Shown in pieces: positions 7,738-15,390 of a stretch of 18,124 nt of DNA. The notes beneath the pieces were generated by a model. It saw only the letters and a program-made list of their open reading frames with translations, made no database searches and had not been told where the DNA came from. The position numbers were made by a program, and so were the translations under genes. Source of the stretch: Actinomycetota bacterium (GTDB lineage Bacteria; Actinomycetota; Acidimicrobiia; Acidimicrobiales; Ilumatobacteraceae); NCBI GenBank assembly GCA_009705435.1, contig WLTJ01000007.1, positions 1 to 18,124 on the forward strand, given 5' to 3'. Numbering within the stretch: the stretch's first letter is position 1; each line of letters starts with the position of its first letter.

Positions 7738-8501
7738 TTGGGTCGGCGAGAAGGCTGATCTGTCAGTAGTTCTGCCTGCAGATCAAAAATTTGCGTCAAT
7801 CCATTTTCTGCGAGCCCCAATAATGAGTCAAGTTCACTGCGACTAAAAGCCATCCCTTCGGCAGTGCCTTGAACCTCCACAAAGCGATTGAGAGTGCTCC
7901 CCTTTTCACGCAACATCACGACGTTCATATCAACTTCGGCGGTGCTGTCTTCGACATACGGCAGGTCAATCACGGGAGTCCCGTTGACAATGCCGACGCT
8001 GATCGCGGCGCACAGTGAAGTCAACGGATGCTGACCAATGACACCATTTTGCACGAGGCGGCTTAAGGCATCATGCAAGGCTAAGTAGCCACCACAAATG
8101 CTGGCAGTGCGCGTTCCTCCATCGGCCTGTAAAACATCGCAGTCAACGACAACTTGACGCTCGCCGAGGAGACCCATATCGCACGAGGCCCGCAAACTAC
8201 GACCGATCAGACGCTGGATTTCTACGGTGCGTCCGCTCTGCTTTCCCTTGGCTGCTTCGCGATCAACACGATCAGGAGATGAGCCTGGCAACATTGAATA
8301 TTCGGCTGTCACCCAACCTTTGCCGCTGCCTTTCATCCAACGTGGCACGTCTTCATCAATGCTCGCGGTGCACAGCACGCGTGTACGTCCAAAGGACACC
8401 AACACACTGCCCGCTGACATCTCGGTGAAATCGCGTTCAAAAGTAATCGGACGGAATTCATCGTGATGTCGACCATCAAATCGGGTACCTGGGTTGCTCA
8501 T
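7734..8501 (-). CDS. rph: Ribonuclease PH
   Basis: A 255-aa phosphorolytic 3'-5' exoribonuclease that trims tRNA 3' ends. Recognisable stretches in order: RFDGRHHDEFRPI, GRTRVLCTAS, the MKGSGKGWVTAEYSMLPGSS segment (in two overlapping blocks), RLIGRSLRA, DCDVLQADGGTRTASICG and DLPYVEDSTAEVDMNVV. These include the substrate and phosphate-binding residues typical of the family. The active enzyme is a hexamer of dimers. It overlaps murI upstream (ATGA at 8498-8501) and rdgB downstream (GTGA at 7734-7737), the standard actinobacterial arrangement. The C-terminal tail after NGLTQIFDLQ is slightly longer than in E. coli. Confidence 0.97.
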   Translation of the reverse strand: MSNPGTRFDGRHHDEFRPITFERDFTEMSAGSVLVSFGRTRVLCTASIDEDVPRWMKGSGKGWVTAEYSMLPGSSPDRVDREAAKGKQSGRTVEIQRLIGRSLRASCDMGLLGERQVVVDCDVLQADGGTRTASICGGYLALHDALSRLVQNGVIGQHPLTSLCAAISVGIVNGTPVIDLPYVEDSTAEVDMNVVMLREKGSTLNRFVEVQGTAEGMAFSRSELDSLLGLAENGLTQIFDLQAELLTDQPSRRPK

Positions 8502-9424
8502 GATTCATCTGTCTTTCTGTTCCATATGTTGACATTTGTTAATTCGGGACCCAGTAAACGGGTACCTAGTTCCTTAAACCATGCCACATCTCCACTTGAC
8601 ATGAACTGATGTTGACCACTCGCTCCGGTATCCGGCTTCAACATTGCGGCTTGACCCAACTGATCGCGTAACGCAAAAGCTGTTTCATCGGCCGAGGATA
8701 CCAAGGTCACATGCGAGCCTAAGACGTCGGATATCACTCGCGCCAAGTATGGATAGTGAGTGCAGCCAAGTAGCAATGCATCAACATCGGCTTCAAGTAT
8801 CGGTGCTAATAAACGTTGCGCCAAAATGGTGACATCTGGACCTGTTGTTCGCCCGCGTTCAACAAACTCCACGAAACCAGGACATGGCGCGCTGACCAAC
8901 TGAACTGTTGAGCCGAGTGACGTTCGAGCCACAGCGCGGTCATATGCACCCGAGCCAATGGTCCCCATCGTGCCGATCACTCCCACGCGTCCCGATCGAG
9001 TAGCGCGGACAAGGGACTGTGCGCCTGGTTCGATAACTCCGATCACAGGAACCATCACACCAGCGGCGGCCAGTTCGGCTTCAAGTTCGTGCACTGGCAA
9101 CGCAGCCGCCGCGGTATTGCACGCCACCACGATGGCCTTGGCATGGTGATCCTTCACCAAACTCCAAGCCAACTCTCGGGCGTACGCCCGCACATCTTCA
9201 GGCTTCTTGTCACCGTACGGGTAGCGACCCGTATCGCCGATATACACGAGGTCTTCGCTCGGCAAGAGGTCAATAACGGCGCGGGCAACGGTCAGACCAC
9301 CAAAGCCCGAGTCAAACATGCCAATGGGTCCATCGGTGGTGCTTGGCACCTGATGACCGAGATCTTTGCCTGCACTCACATCCCCTACGCTACGCGGTTT
9401 GGTGGTGAACAAGAGATCACTCAA
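8498..9424 (-). CDS. murI: Glutamate racemase MurI
   Basis: Cofactor-independent racemase producing D-glutamate for peptidoglycan. Both catalytic cysteines are present: Cys102 in ACNTAA and Cys221 in LLGCTHYPYL. The N-terminal GMFDSGFGGLTVARA (35-49) and YIGDTGRYPYG are family signatures. The longest reading starts at a TTG (9424) with no ribosome site and puts 30 extra residues before the conserved core; a GTG at 9349 would give MPSTTDGPIGMFDSG, a more usual N-terminus. Start therefore uncertain. It is the first gene of murI-rph-rdgB. If the TTG is used, only 28 bp separate it from the divergent Dabb gene, so one promoter must lie in the neighbour's coding region or the mRNA is leaderless. 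Confidence 0.95.
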   Translation of the reverse strand: MSDLLFTTKPRSVGDVSAGKDLGHQVPSTTDGPIGMFDSGFGGLTVARAVIDLLPSEDLVYIGDTGRYPYGDKKPEDVRAYARELAWSLVKDHHAKAIVVACNTAAAALPVHELEAELAAAGVMVPVIGVIEPGAQSLVRATRSGRVGVIGTMGTIGSGAYDRAVARTSLGSTVQLVSAPCPGFVEFVERGRTTGPDVTILAQRLLAPILEADVDALLLGCTHYPYLARVISDVLGSHVTLVSSADETAFALRDQLGQAAMLKPDTGASGQHQFMSSGDVAWFKELGTRLLGPELTNVNIWNRKTDES

Positions 9425-9452
9425 GTCACAGGACTACGGTCAATGTATGGCT

Positions 9453-9746
9453 ATGTATCGACACATTGTTTTGTTTAACTGGAAACCCGACATCCCAGCA
9501 GGTCACATCGAGCGGACCATTGAGGCTCTCGGCGAACTGCGCCCCAAGATCCCACAGATTCGCACATATGAATATGGAGCCAACGTGGGCATCAACCCGG
9601 GCACATATGATTTCGCAGTCACGGCCGTCTTCAACAACATTGATGACTACATTGCGTATCGCGATCATCCAGATCACAAAGAGTTCATTGCCGAGTTCAC
9701 TGCTCCATTTGTGGCGACTCGCGCTTCCATTCAGTTTGAAATCTAA
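9453..9746 (+). CDS. Dabb (stress-responsive A/B barrel) domain protein
   Basis: A ~97-aa protein with the Dabb pattern: MYRHIVLFNW first strand, a helix containing IEALGELRPKIPQI, the strand YEYGANVG, then TYDFAVTAVFNNIDDYIAYRDHPDHKEF as adjacent strand and helix, where YxxHPxHxxF is a family hallmark. These dimeric ferredoxin-like barrels occur in stress proteins and small cyclases; no substrate can be inferred. I use ATG 9453 because the family begins right at this M-x-R-H motif; ATG 9447 would add two residues. Neither has a well-spaced ribosome site. Five bp separate it from the EamA transporter gene, so the two are probably co-transcribed. Confidence 0.85.
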   Translation: MYRHIVLFNWKPDIPAGHIERTIEALGELRPKIPQIRTYEYGANVGINPGTYDFAVTAVFNNIDDYIAYRDHPDHKEFIAEFTAPFVATRASIQFEI

Positions 9747-9751
9747 AACCC

Positions 9752-10585
9752 TTGCTCGCCGCCACGCTTCTCGCTCTCGGAGCTGCAGTTCTGCATGCTG
9801 GATGGAATCTCAAGATCAAGCAGTCGGGTGACCGCTGGCTGGCGCTGTGGGGACTCTTTGTTGCTGGCGGGTTGATTGGTCTGCCCTATGCATTCATCGC
9901 CACATTGCAGGGAGACCTCGGACTCGCTGCATGGGGTTGGGCGACAGCGAGTGGCGCAGTGCACGCCTTCTACATTGGGCGCCTGGCGCGTACATACGAG
10001 ATCGCTGACTTCAGCGTGACATATCCGATTGCCCGAGGTGGTGGAGCATTAGTCGCCGCGATCGGTGGAGTCTTTTTTCTTGATGATCACTTATCGCCAC
10101 TTTCGATTCTCGGCATCATCATCGTGGTCGCCGGACTGGTCATACTTTCTGGTCAGGTTGATTGGAATCATGTGTGGCCGGCGCTGATCGTTGCCAGTCT
10201 CATTGGGGCCTACACCGTGATTGACAGCAAAGGGTCACGATCAACAGTTGGCAGTGCGTACGCCATGGCGATCTTTGTCACTGGCGGAATCGGTACGACC
10301 ATTCAGGGTCTCTATCGACGTCGATGGTCAGAGATGAAAGCCAGTGTGCCCACGCTTTGGCGACAATATTTCTTCACTGGATTGGCATCACTGATCACCT
10401 ATTGGATGGTGTTATTGGCTGTGCGTCGCGCGCCGGTTGGCTATGTGACTGCTCTACGCGAATCAAGTGTGGTCTTTGCTACGTTCATCGGCTGGAAGGT
10501 ACTGAAAGAAGACAGTGGGCTGCGACGAATTCTCTCGTCGATACTTGTTGTCGGTGGGCTCGTGACACTGGTGCTCGGTCGTTGA
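9752..10585 (+). CDS. EamA/DMT-superfamily membrane transporter
   Basis: A 277-aa polytopic membrane protein with about ten hydrophobic segments arranged as two EamA-like repeats. Early markers are LHAGWNLKIKQSGD and VTYPIARGGGALVAA at the end of repeat one, with a typical FLDDHLSPLSILGIIIVVAGLVI-type pair of helices. Repeat two ends in APVGYVTALRESSVVFATFIGWKVLKE and LSSILVVGGLVTLVLG. DMT exporters move amino acids, metabolites or drugs; the substrate cannot be read from sequence. The start is a TTG (9752) only 5 bp after the Dabb stop and without a clear ribosome site, so translation may be coupled. Its 3' end is convergent with the helicase-nuclease operon (26-bp gap with no obvious terminator). 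Confidence 0.86.
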   Translation: MLAATLLALGAAVLHAGWNLKIKQSGDRWLALWGLFVAGGLIGLPYAFIATLQGDLGLAAWGWATASGAVHAFYIGRLARTYEIADFSVTYPIARGGGALVAAIGGVFFLDDHLSPLSILGIIIVVAGLVILSGQVDWNHVWPALIVASLIGAYTVIDSKGSRSTVGSAYAMAIFVTGGIGTTIQGLYRRRWSEMKASVPTLWRQYFFTGLASLITYWMVLLAVRRAPVGYVTALRESSVVFATFIGWKVLKEDSGLRRILSSILVVGGLVTLVLGR

Positions 10586-10611
10586 CCATTGACTATTAGG
10601 GAGATCAGTTC

Positions 10612-12558
10612 TCAGACATACAGATGATCAAGCGCTGTCACCGACTCAATAGTCCATGTCCGCCCGCACAGGCCATCGTCAAGCCAGTCACGTACGACCA
10701 AGGTTGCGACGACGTCATCTTCGTTATATTGCAAAAGACGATCGCGCATTTCTTGGCGTTCGTTTGCATCGGCTGAGTTCATTGCCTTTTCAAACCACAA
10801 GATTGAGTTGTCCCCACCTGCGTCCTCGCTATGCCAAGAAAAGTCAGCTAACGGAGCAATTTTTTTCAGACCTAAGCCGTCCGTTGGCCAAACAAATCTG
10901 TCAACAGTCTTTTTAAGATCAACCCAAAATTCGCTCGTCACAAACTCCTGAATCTGATCAAGTGTTGGCATCCCCGCGAGATTCGCATGCCGAGTTGCGA
11001 CCTCATTCATTTTATTTTCTTCAGCATTCGTATAACAGTAGAAGCGAACACTGTTGCCATTTTTGTGACCCCAGTCAATTAACTCATGCATCCATTTCCA
11101 GAGCAATATGAATTGCCGACCTTCTTCAAACTCGTCAAGTCCGTCAAAAGTGTGAAACGGCCGATAGCCAGGCTGAACAAGAGCAGAAGCTGTTGCGACA
11201 TCACGATGATCAGTGAGATAGGTCCCCCACAAATAGACAATCTCAGCATTCTCCATATCAACGTCGACCTCAATATCTCCGCGCGAAAGGCTTGACAAAG
11301 GATCGTTCCGTTCCGAATATGGACGCCTATCGCCCCGAAGGCGCACGCGTGCTCCGTCAATACTTGAGACCAAGCGGGTAAAAGGCTTTATCAACAATGC
11401 CGCGGAATTCAATGTCAGGAGATCTCCAACTGCAGTGATGCCGACTGATTCAAGATATGCAGGCCCATTTTTCTTTTTTCCCGTGAGCACCGTGACAGGT
11501 TCACTCGGATGTGAGTAAGCCTGCGCCGAGGCAACCAATTCTGCCAAATCAATATTGTTGGCTTTCGATCCGACCATCAGTTGTGCTGTCCGTAGATCCA
11601 CAGCAGCAAGTTCCTCCATCGTCACGATGTCGGCCGCTCCAAGCGAGTAGACGTTATCCAGAGTGACTCCAGCGACTAGCGACACATGTTTGATCGCATC
11701 TAACTCTTCATAACACACATTGCTCCACGTACATTGGGCGCAATTGCCGTGCAGGATTGGTTCTGTTAAACGAAGTTCTGCCTTTTGTTTGAGAACAATA
11801 CTGATCGCCTGCCAGCGAAAAGACCATTCCAGATTGGATATCTCTAGCGCCGAACGTTGTTTCGTCTCTTGAGTGATCGGATCAGGATGTTTCCACATCG
11901 GCTCATCAAGTTGTCGCCACAAGAGAATTCCATCTCGATCAAAAATGCCAGCAAGTGGATCGGTTGAGCCCGCATGTCCAAGATCGCTCAACATCTGCCA
12001 ATAGTGAGCCAACTGTAATGAATCATTTTTGTCGGGCGTTCCCTTGCCTACCTCAGTGAGAACGCATGACTCCCACCATGGATCATCAATTGACCCGACG
12101 TTCCATTCTTTAGGTTTAGCCGACCCATCAAGTGCGGAATGAAACTTCACATCAACAGGAAGATACTCCCACTTTCCCTCTGCATTTTTCTTCTCTCCCA
12201 CACGAACCAAAATGTCTGGACGCCCAGATCGTCCGTTCACGGTTGATAGTTGCGATCCCAGGATCAACCGTTCACCTTTATGCATTGCCAAAGTTGTTTG
12301 CTGACCAAGATCGCCTCCGCTGTCGGGAGACAACCTCGTGACGCCATGCGCTCGTTCAAGAAGTGAGAAAATCTCATCTTCATGTTCAAGTCCTTGCTCA
12401 AATAGCATCTGTAAAAAAGCACTGGGTTCAGTCCGCGGCACATCCGCGTAGGCAGGATCACGATCGTTAACCACCCGATGGCCACAGTCATTGGTGAAGC
12501 GCCCGTCTCCGCTATCACCGGCAGGGATATTGATTTCTAGAGCAGCAGGATCAGACAA
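10612..12558 (-). CDS. TM0106-type RecB-like nuclease fused to a DEDD RNase H-like exonuclease domain
   Basis: A 648-aa two-nuclease protein, last gene of a four-gene operon. The N-terminal half has a PD-(D/E)XK fold of the RecB/Cas4 class: Asp115 in GRPDILV, Asp136 and Lys138 in VDVKF, and QLAHYWQML (182-190, the QxxxY helix). Cys25, Cys273, Cys276 and Cys282 have the one-plus-three layout of Cas4-like 4Fe-4S sites. A linker rich in helix-hairpin-helix-like repeats (about 290-400) follows. The C-terminal third fits the YprB-like RNase H family: DMEN (434-437) as the D-x-E motif, YCYTNAEENKM (507-517), and YNEDDVVAT (611-619) as the final acidic motif. The start is TTG 12558, supported by AAAGGAA (12564-12570) six bases upstream, overlapping the helicase stop by 8 bp. 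Family TIGR03491-like; function likely DNA or RNA end processing with the neighbouring helicase. Confidence 0.88.
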   Translation of the reverse strand: MSDPAALEINIPAGDSGDGRFTNDCGHRVVNDRDPAYADVPRTEPSAFLQMLFEQGLEHEDEIFSLLERAHGVTRLSPDSGGDLGQQTTLAMHKGERLILGSQLSTVNGRSGRPDILVRVGEKKNAEGKWEYLPVDVKFHSALDGSAKPKEWNVGSIDDPWWESCVLTEVGKGTPDKNDSLQLAHYWQMLSDLGHAGSTDPLAGIFDRDGILLWRQLDEPMWKHPDPITQETKQRSALEISNLEWSFRWQAISIVLKQKAELRLTEPILHGNCAQCTWSNVCYEELDAIKHVSLVAGVTLDNVYSLGAADIVTMEELAAVDLRTAQLMVGSKANNIDLAELVASAQAYSHPSEPVTVLTGKKKNGPAYLESVGITAVGDLLTLNSAALLIKPFTRLVSSIDGARVRLRGDRRPYSERNDPLSSLSRGDIEVDVDMENAEIVYLWGTYLTDHRDVATASALVQPGYRPFHTFDGLDEFEEGRQFILLWKWMHELIDWGHKNGNSVRFYCYTNAEENKMNEVATRHANLAGMPTLDQIQEFVTSEFWVDLKKTVDRFVWPTDGLGLKKIAPLADFSWHSEDAGGDNSILWFEKAMNSADANERQEMRDRLLQYNEDDVVATLVVRDWLDDGLCGRTWTIESVTALDHLYV

Positions 12559-13891
12559 TGAGGTTCCTTTGTTCGTGGTACAGCAAAAACTGACGGTGCA
12601 TAGCGTGTCCTCGACCGACTAAATCTGCACAGCCGAGGGCTTGATCAGCCGAAGGCAGGTGGGAATCTAAAGTCTCTGAAATATGGTCACGAGTAACAAA
12701 GAAACATGCTGCTTCATGTCGCGAGGACATCACGCACAGACGACCGGTCTCAAGATCAAATCCAGATGGTGATGTCACGCCTGATAACGGGTGAACGGCG
12801 ATCATGATTGGCTTTTCCAAGCCCTGCCATCGCTCCGGAGTCGTCACTCTAATTTTCTCGTATGACTTTTTGATTCCTACAAGGACATGCTGGATCGCAG
12901 TGTTCATTTGGTTATGAGTTGAGACAACACCTATGTCATTGATCGTTAACTGTCGTGGCTTGTCGCGCTCATGAGGTCCCGTTGAAATCTCACACTTGCG
13001 GTCCATCAGACGCTTCACAATGTCACCGACAAAAGCAGCCAATTCAAGATCGGTCCCTGACGCTGGCCCTGAAACTGGAGTTGGGTAGCCGATCATTGAA
13101 GTCGAATAAGGCTCTTTTGATTGCCACATCTGTTGGAGTGCCCGATCAACAGAATCATCTGCCAGCGTGTCAACCGCGACTTGTCGCGTCGGCCGAATAA
13201 AACGTTCACCTGGTTGGGCATCTGACTCAAATTTGAAGTCATAGAACCCATTGACCAAAGCTGTTGAATCGGCAGGGAGACGGCGACACACTGCTATCTC
13301 CAAAGCCAGTAAGTCATCAGCCAATTTGGGGTTTGCCAGAATGATCTGCGGAGTGGCGACGTGAGGCTGAAAATACGACGACTCCCATCGATCAACTTCA
13401 ATACCAATAGTCGGAGGAATCTGTCCGGGATCACCAATCAATATGTAGCGCGGGGCGATGTGTCGCATCGGCAGGAAGTCAGCCCAGGCCATTTGCCATG
13501 CTTCATCAACAAAGAGCAAGTCAAACTGCCCATCCAGTTCGGATAAGCCAAACTTTGAGGCCGTTCCGACAACGATGCCCGAACGAACCGGAAGACCCGA
13601 CGAGTGCTTCACCACACTCACCCGCTCATGCCCGTCCGAGGGAGCGTCGTAGCTCTTGCTGGAATACCGATAAACAGTTTGATCGGTAAAACGCTCAACA
13701 ATTCGCTGGCAAATTTGATCGACCTGATTATTCGTTTGGGCAACAATGACTACTCGCAACTTGCTCTTGATAACAACTTCTAGCGATTCGATTAATGTGT
13801 AGGTCTTACCTGATCCAGGCGGCGCCTTCACAACGCATACAGCAAGGTCCCCACGAATGAATTCTTTGAGTGATTTAATCACCTTGCTCAT
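12551..13891 (-). CDS. Compact SF1B (UPF1/Dna2-like) helicase
   Basis: A 446-aa helicase with all core motifs: Walker A APPGSGKT (23-30), motif Ia AQTNNQVDQI (51-60), Walker B LLFVDEAW (125-132), motif III GDPGQIPP (153-160), CRRLP near 202 as a motif IV counterpart, motif V TPERWQGLEKP (351-361) and motif VI SSRHEAACFF (389-398). The pattern is that of UPF1-like enzymes, which track 5'-3' on single-stranded nucleic acid. It is short: only about 15 residues precede the first core strand, and neither the usual Q motif nor the domain 1B beta-barrel is visible. The ATG at 13891 has GGAGG (13901-13905) nine bases upstream and overlaps the preceding stop (ATGA), so coupling to the 500-aa gene is strong. 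The accessory domain may be supplied by that gene. Confidence 0.9.
   Translation of the reverse strand: MSKVIKSLKEFIRGDLAVCVVKAPPGSGKTYTLIESLEVVIKSKLRVVIVAQTNNQVDQICQRIVERFTDQTVYRYSSKSYDAPSDGHERVSVVKHSSGLPVRSGIVVGTASKFGLSELDGQFDLLFVDEAWQMAWADFLPMRHIAPRYILIGDPGQIPPTIGIEVDRWESSYFQPHVATPQIILANPKLADDLLALEIAVCRRLPADSTALVNGFYDFKFESDAQPGERFIRPTRQVAVDTLADDSVDRALQQMWQSKEPYSTSMIGYPTPVSGPASGTDLELAAFVGDIVKRLMDRKCEISTGPHERDKPRQLTINDIGVVSTHNQMNTAIQHVLVGIKKSYEKIRVTTPERWQGLEKPIMIAVHPLSGVTSPSGFDLETGRLCVMSSRHEAACFFVTRDHISETLDSHLPSADQALGCADLVGRGHAMHRQFLLYHEQRNLIV
12564..12570 (-). promoter_or_regulatory. Ribosome binding site for the TTG start at 12558
   Basis: AAAGGAA on the minus strand, 5 bases before the TTG, inside the end of the helicase gene. 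It decides this unusual start codon in preference to downstream codons. Confidence 0.7.
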
Positions 13892-15390
13892 TCATCATCA
13901 CCTCCAGCAACTGGAACATCGTCGGCCTCGAAGGAGAAATAATCAAGAATGTCAAAGTCTGTTTCGGATTGTTTAGCGACTTTGTAGGAAAGTTTGACTA
14001 CCAAATTTGCCGGGAAGTCCTCAAGTAAAATCAGTGTTTGACGTAACCATGATCGGTCACTAGGTGCCTCAGCTACAGGCCCGACTCCGGTTTTTCGCGA
14101 CTTCCACCCTGGAATAAGAATTACTTCACGTGTCTCAGGATCAATGGAGACGATCGTCAAGGAACACTTGGGAATCCCAGCGATAGATAAAGTCCCACCA
14201 ATTTTCAATGATGGCAACTCGGGATAATCATAGATAAAGGTCCAGGTAGATCCATTACCTGAAACGGCTTTCACTTTGCCGCGCAGCCCATGACCTCTCA
14301 TCAATTCTTCATTCTGTAATTCACGGTCGCCATGGACCAAAAAATGGACGCGTTCTCTGTCTGCTGCTACCCGCTGATGGTAGGCGAATGATGCGGCACG
14401 CGCGTTTACATCTCCCCAGAGACCGGGCCAAAAGGGGCGCTCATCAATATTGCCAGACGATTCCCTCAATGCGTTATCGAACCACAACTTGGAAAACTTG
14501 TCGGTACCAATGCGTACAAGATCGGTCAAGCCAGAGTTATACGCGCGAGCATCCTGACGCAAAATCTCAATTGCGCTTTCCACCAATTGGTGGCGACGCT
14601 CCAACTCTGTTTGTAAAACCAGAGAGATTGCGACTGCGGTCTTTTTACCTTTACTCACGCGCTCATCCCACGCCGGCTCATTCCACTTTTCAACTAACGG
14701 ACCTAATTGGCTGCGCTCTAATTCTGGATCGAGCATTGCGGCGACTGAAAGTTTCTCTGCCGCGTGAGCGGCCACTAGACGCGTCTGGCGCGTCCGCTGG
14801 CGACCCAACCAACCGAGTAAATAACCAAGATGGCCCTGCCGCACTGACGATCCAGGAAAAATATGAGCGATCTTCAAGGCATCAGATGCCACGATGACGG
14901 TCTGCTGTCCCGGTCTTTGTGATTCAACGAAGAGACAGTTGCACAGTTGCCCAAAGGCGCGTAGAACTTCGATCTCTGGGCGATCCCAAGTTGTTCGGGC
15001 ATAGGCGAAAGCGATGGTGTGTAAAAGGTCAAGATGCGAACGACCCGGCACCCATATTTGGCGATGCCGATACATCATGGCTGTCTCATCGGTGTTCTCG
15101 GTGAAGTCGGGATGACCAAAGTGAATCAGGACTCGCTTCGCCACCTCAACCAAACTTGTTGCTACCAGATCACGGTTACGTGGATCCGCGACACTAAAGA
15201 ACTCTGCTTCTTCGCCCATGAGACCGAGGGCTACACCCCACGGCAGGGACTCGCCTCCCATACGCACGAATGACAGGATCAATATTTCATCGTTGTCAGC
15301 GACATGAACGTTGATGACTTCACCGCGCGGAAGTGCGGAGCCCACGTGCCAAGCAGTGATGCGACGAATAGTTTCTAATTCGCCGCTCAC
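13888..15390 (-). CDS. Operon protein of unknown function with a UPF1-like accessory beta-barrel at its C-terminus
   Basis: A 500-aa protein I cannot assign to a family. The first ~100 residues look like a mixed alpha/beta domain (EVINVHV, EILILSFVRM, VALGLMGEEAEFF). The middle, about 110-340, is mostly helical (LLHTIAFAYAR, RAFGQLCNCLFVE, LGYLLGWLGRQRTRQTR, AVAISLVLQTELERRHQ) with many Arg and Lys. Around 350-430, ERVHFLVHGD and RELQNEELM precede a strand-rich block (GLRGKVKAV, WTFIYDY, LKIGGTLSIAG, TIVSIDPETREVILIPGWKS) that resembles the stalk plus domain 1B beta-barrel of UPF1/IGHMBP2 helicases. The last residues are acidic. The GTG start (15390) overlaps the nuclease stop as GTGA, and its own stop overlaps the helicase start. 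The likely role is as partner or missing domain of the helicase; this is inference. Confidence 0.72.
   Translation of the reverse strand: MSGELETIRRITAWHVGSALPRGEVINVHVADNDEILILSFVRMGGESLPWGVALGLMGEEAEFFSVADPRNRDLVATSLVEVAKRVLIHFGHPDFTENTDETAMMYRHRQIWVPGRSHLDLLHTIAFAYARTTWDRPEIEVLRAFGQLCNCLFVESQRPGQQTVIVASDALKIAHIFPGSSVRQGHLGYLLGWLGRQRTRQTRLVAAHAAEKLSVAAMLDPELERSQLGPLVEKWNEPAWDERVSKGKKTAVAISLVLQTELERRHQLVESAIEILRQDARAYNSGLTDLVRIGTDKFSKLWFDNALRESSGNIDERPFWPGLWGDVNARAASFAYHQRVAADRERVHFLVHGDRELQNEELMRGHGLRGKVKAVSGNGSTWTFIYDYPELPSLKIGGTLSIAGIPKCSLTIVSIDPETREVILIPGWKSRKTGVGPVAEAPSDRSWLRQTLILLEDFPANLVVKLSYKVAKQSETDFDILDYFSFEADDVPVAGGDDE
13901..13905 (-). promoter_or_regulatory. Strong ribosome binding site for the helicase gene
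   Basis: GGAGG on the minus strand, 9 bases before ATG 13891, inside the last codons of the 500-aa gene. It fixes the short helicase start and shows that the two reading frames are separately initiated. Confidence 0.75.

Noticed and set aside
9752..10585. Transposase or integrase remnants beside the accessory operon
   Set aside because: I looked for integrase motifs, terminal inverted repeats and target-site duplications around 9750-10620 and 16520-16590 and saw none; the frame is a clean membrane transporter.
13888..13891. Frameshift breaking one long helicase gene into two
   Set aside because: The junction has a proper stop, a strong GGAGG site and an ATGA overlap, and the other junctions in the operon look the same, so separate genes are more likely.
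14388..14897. 169-codon plus-strand open frame inside the 500-aa gene
   Set aside because: Antisense shadow; the minus-strand frame is longer, is coupled by stop-start overlaps to its neighbours and has a more natural composition.
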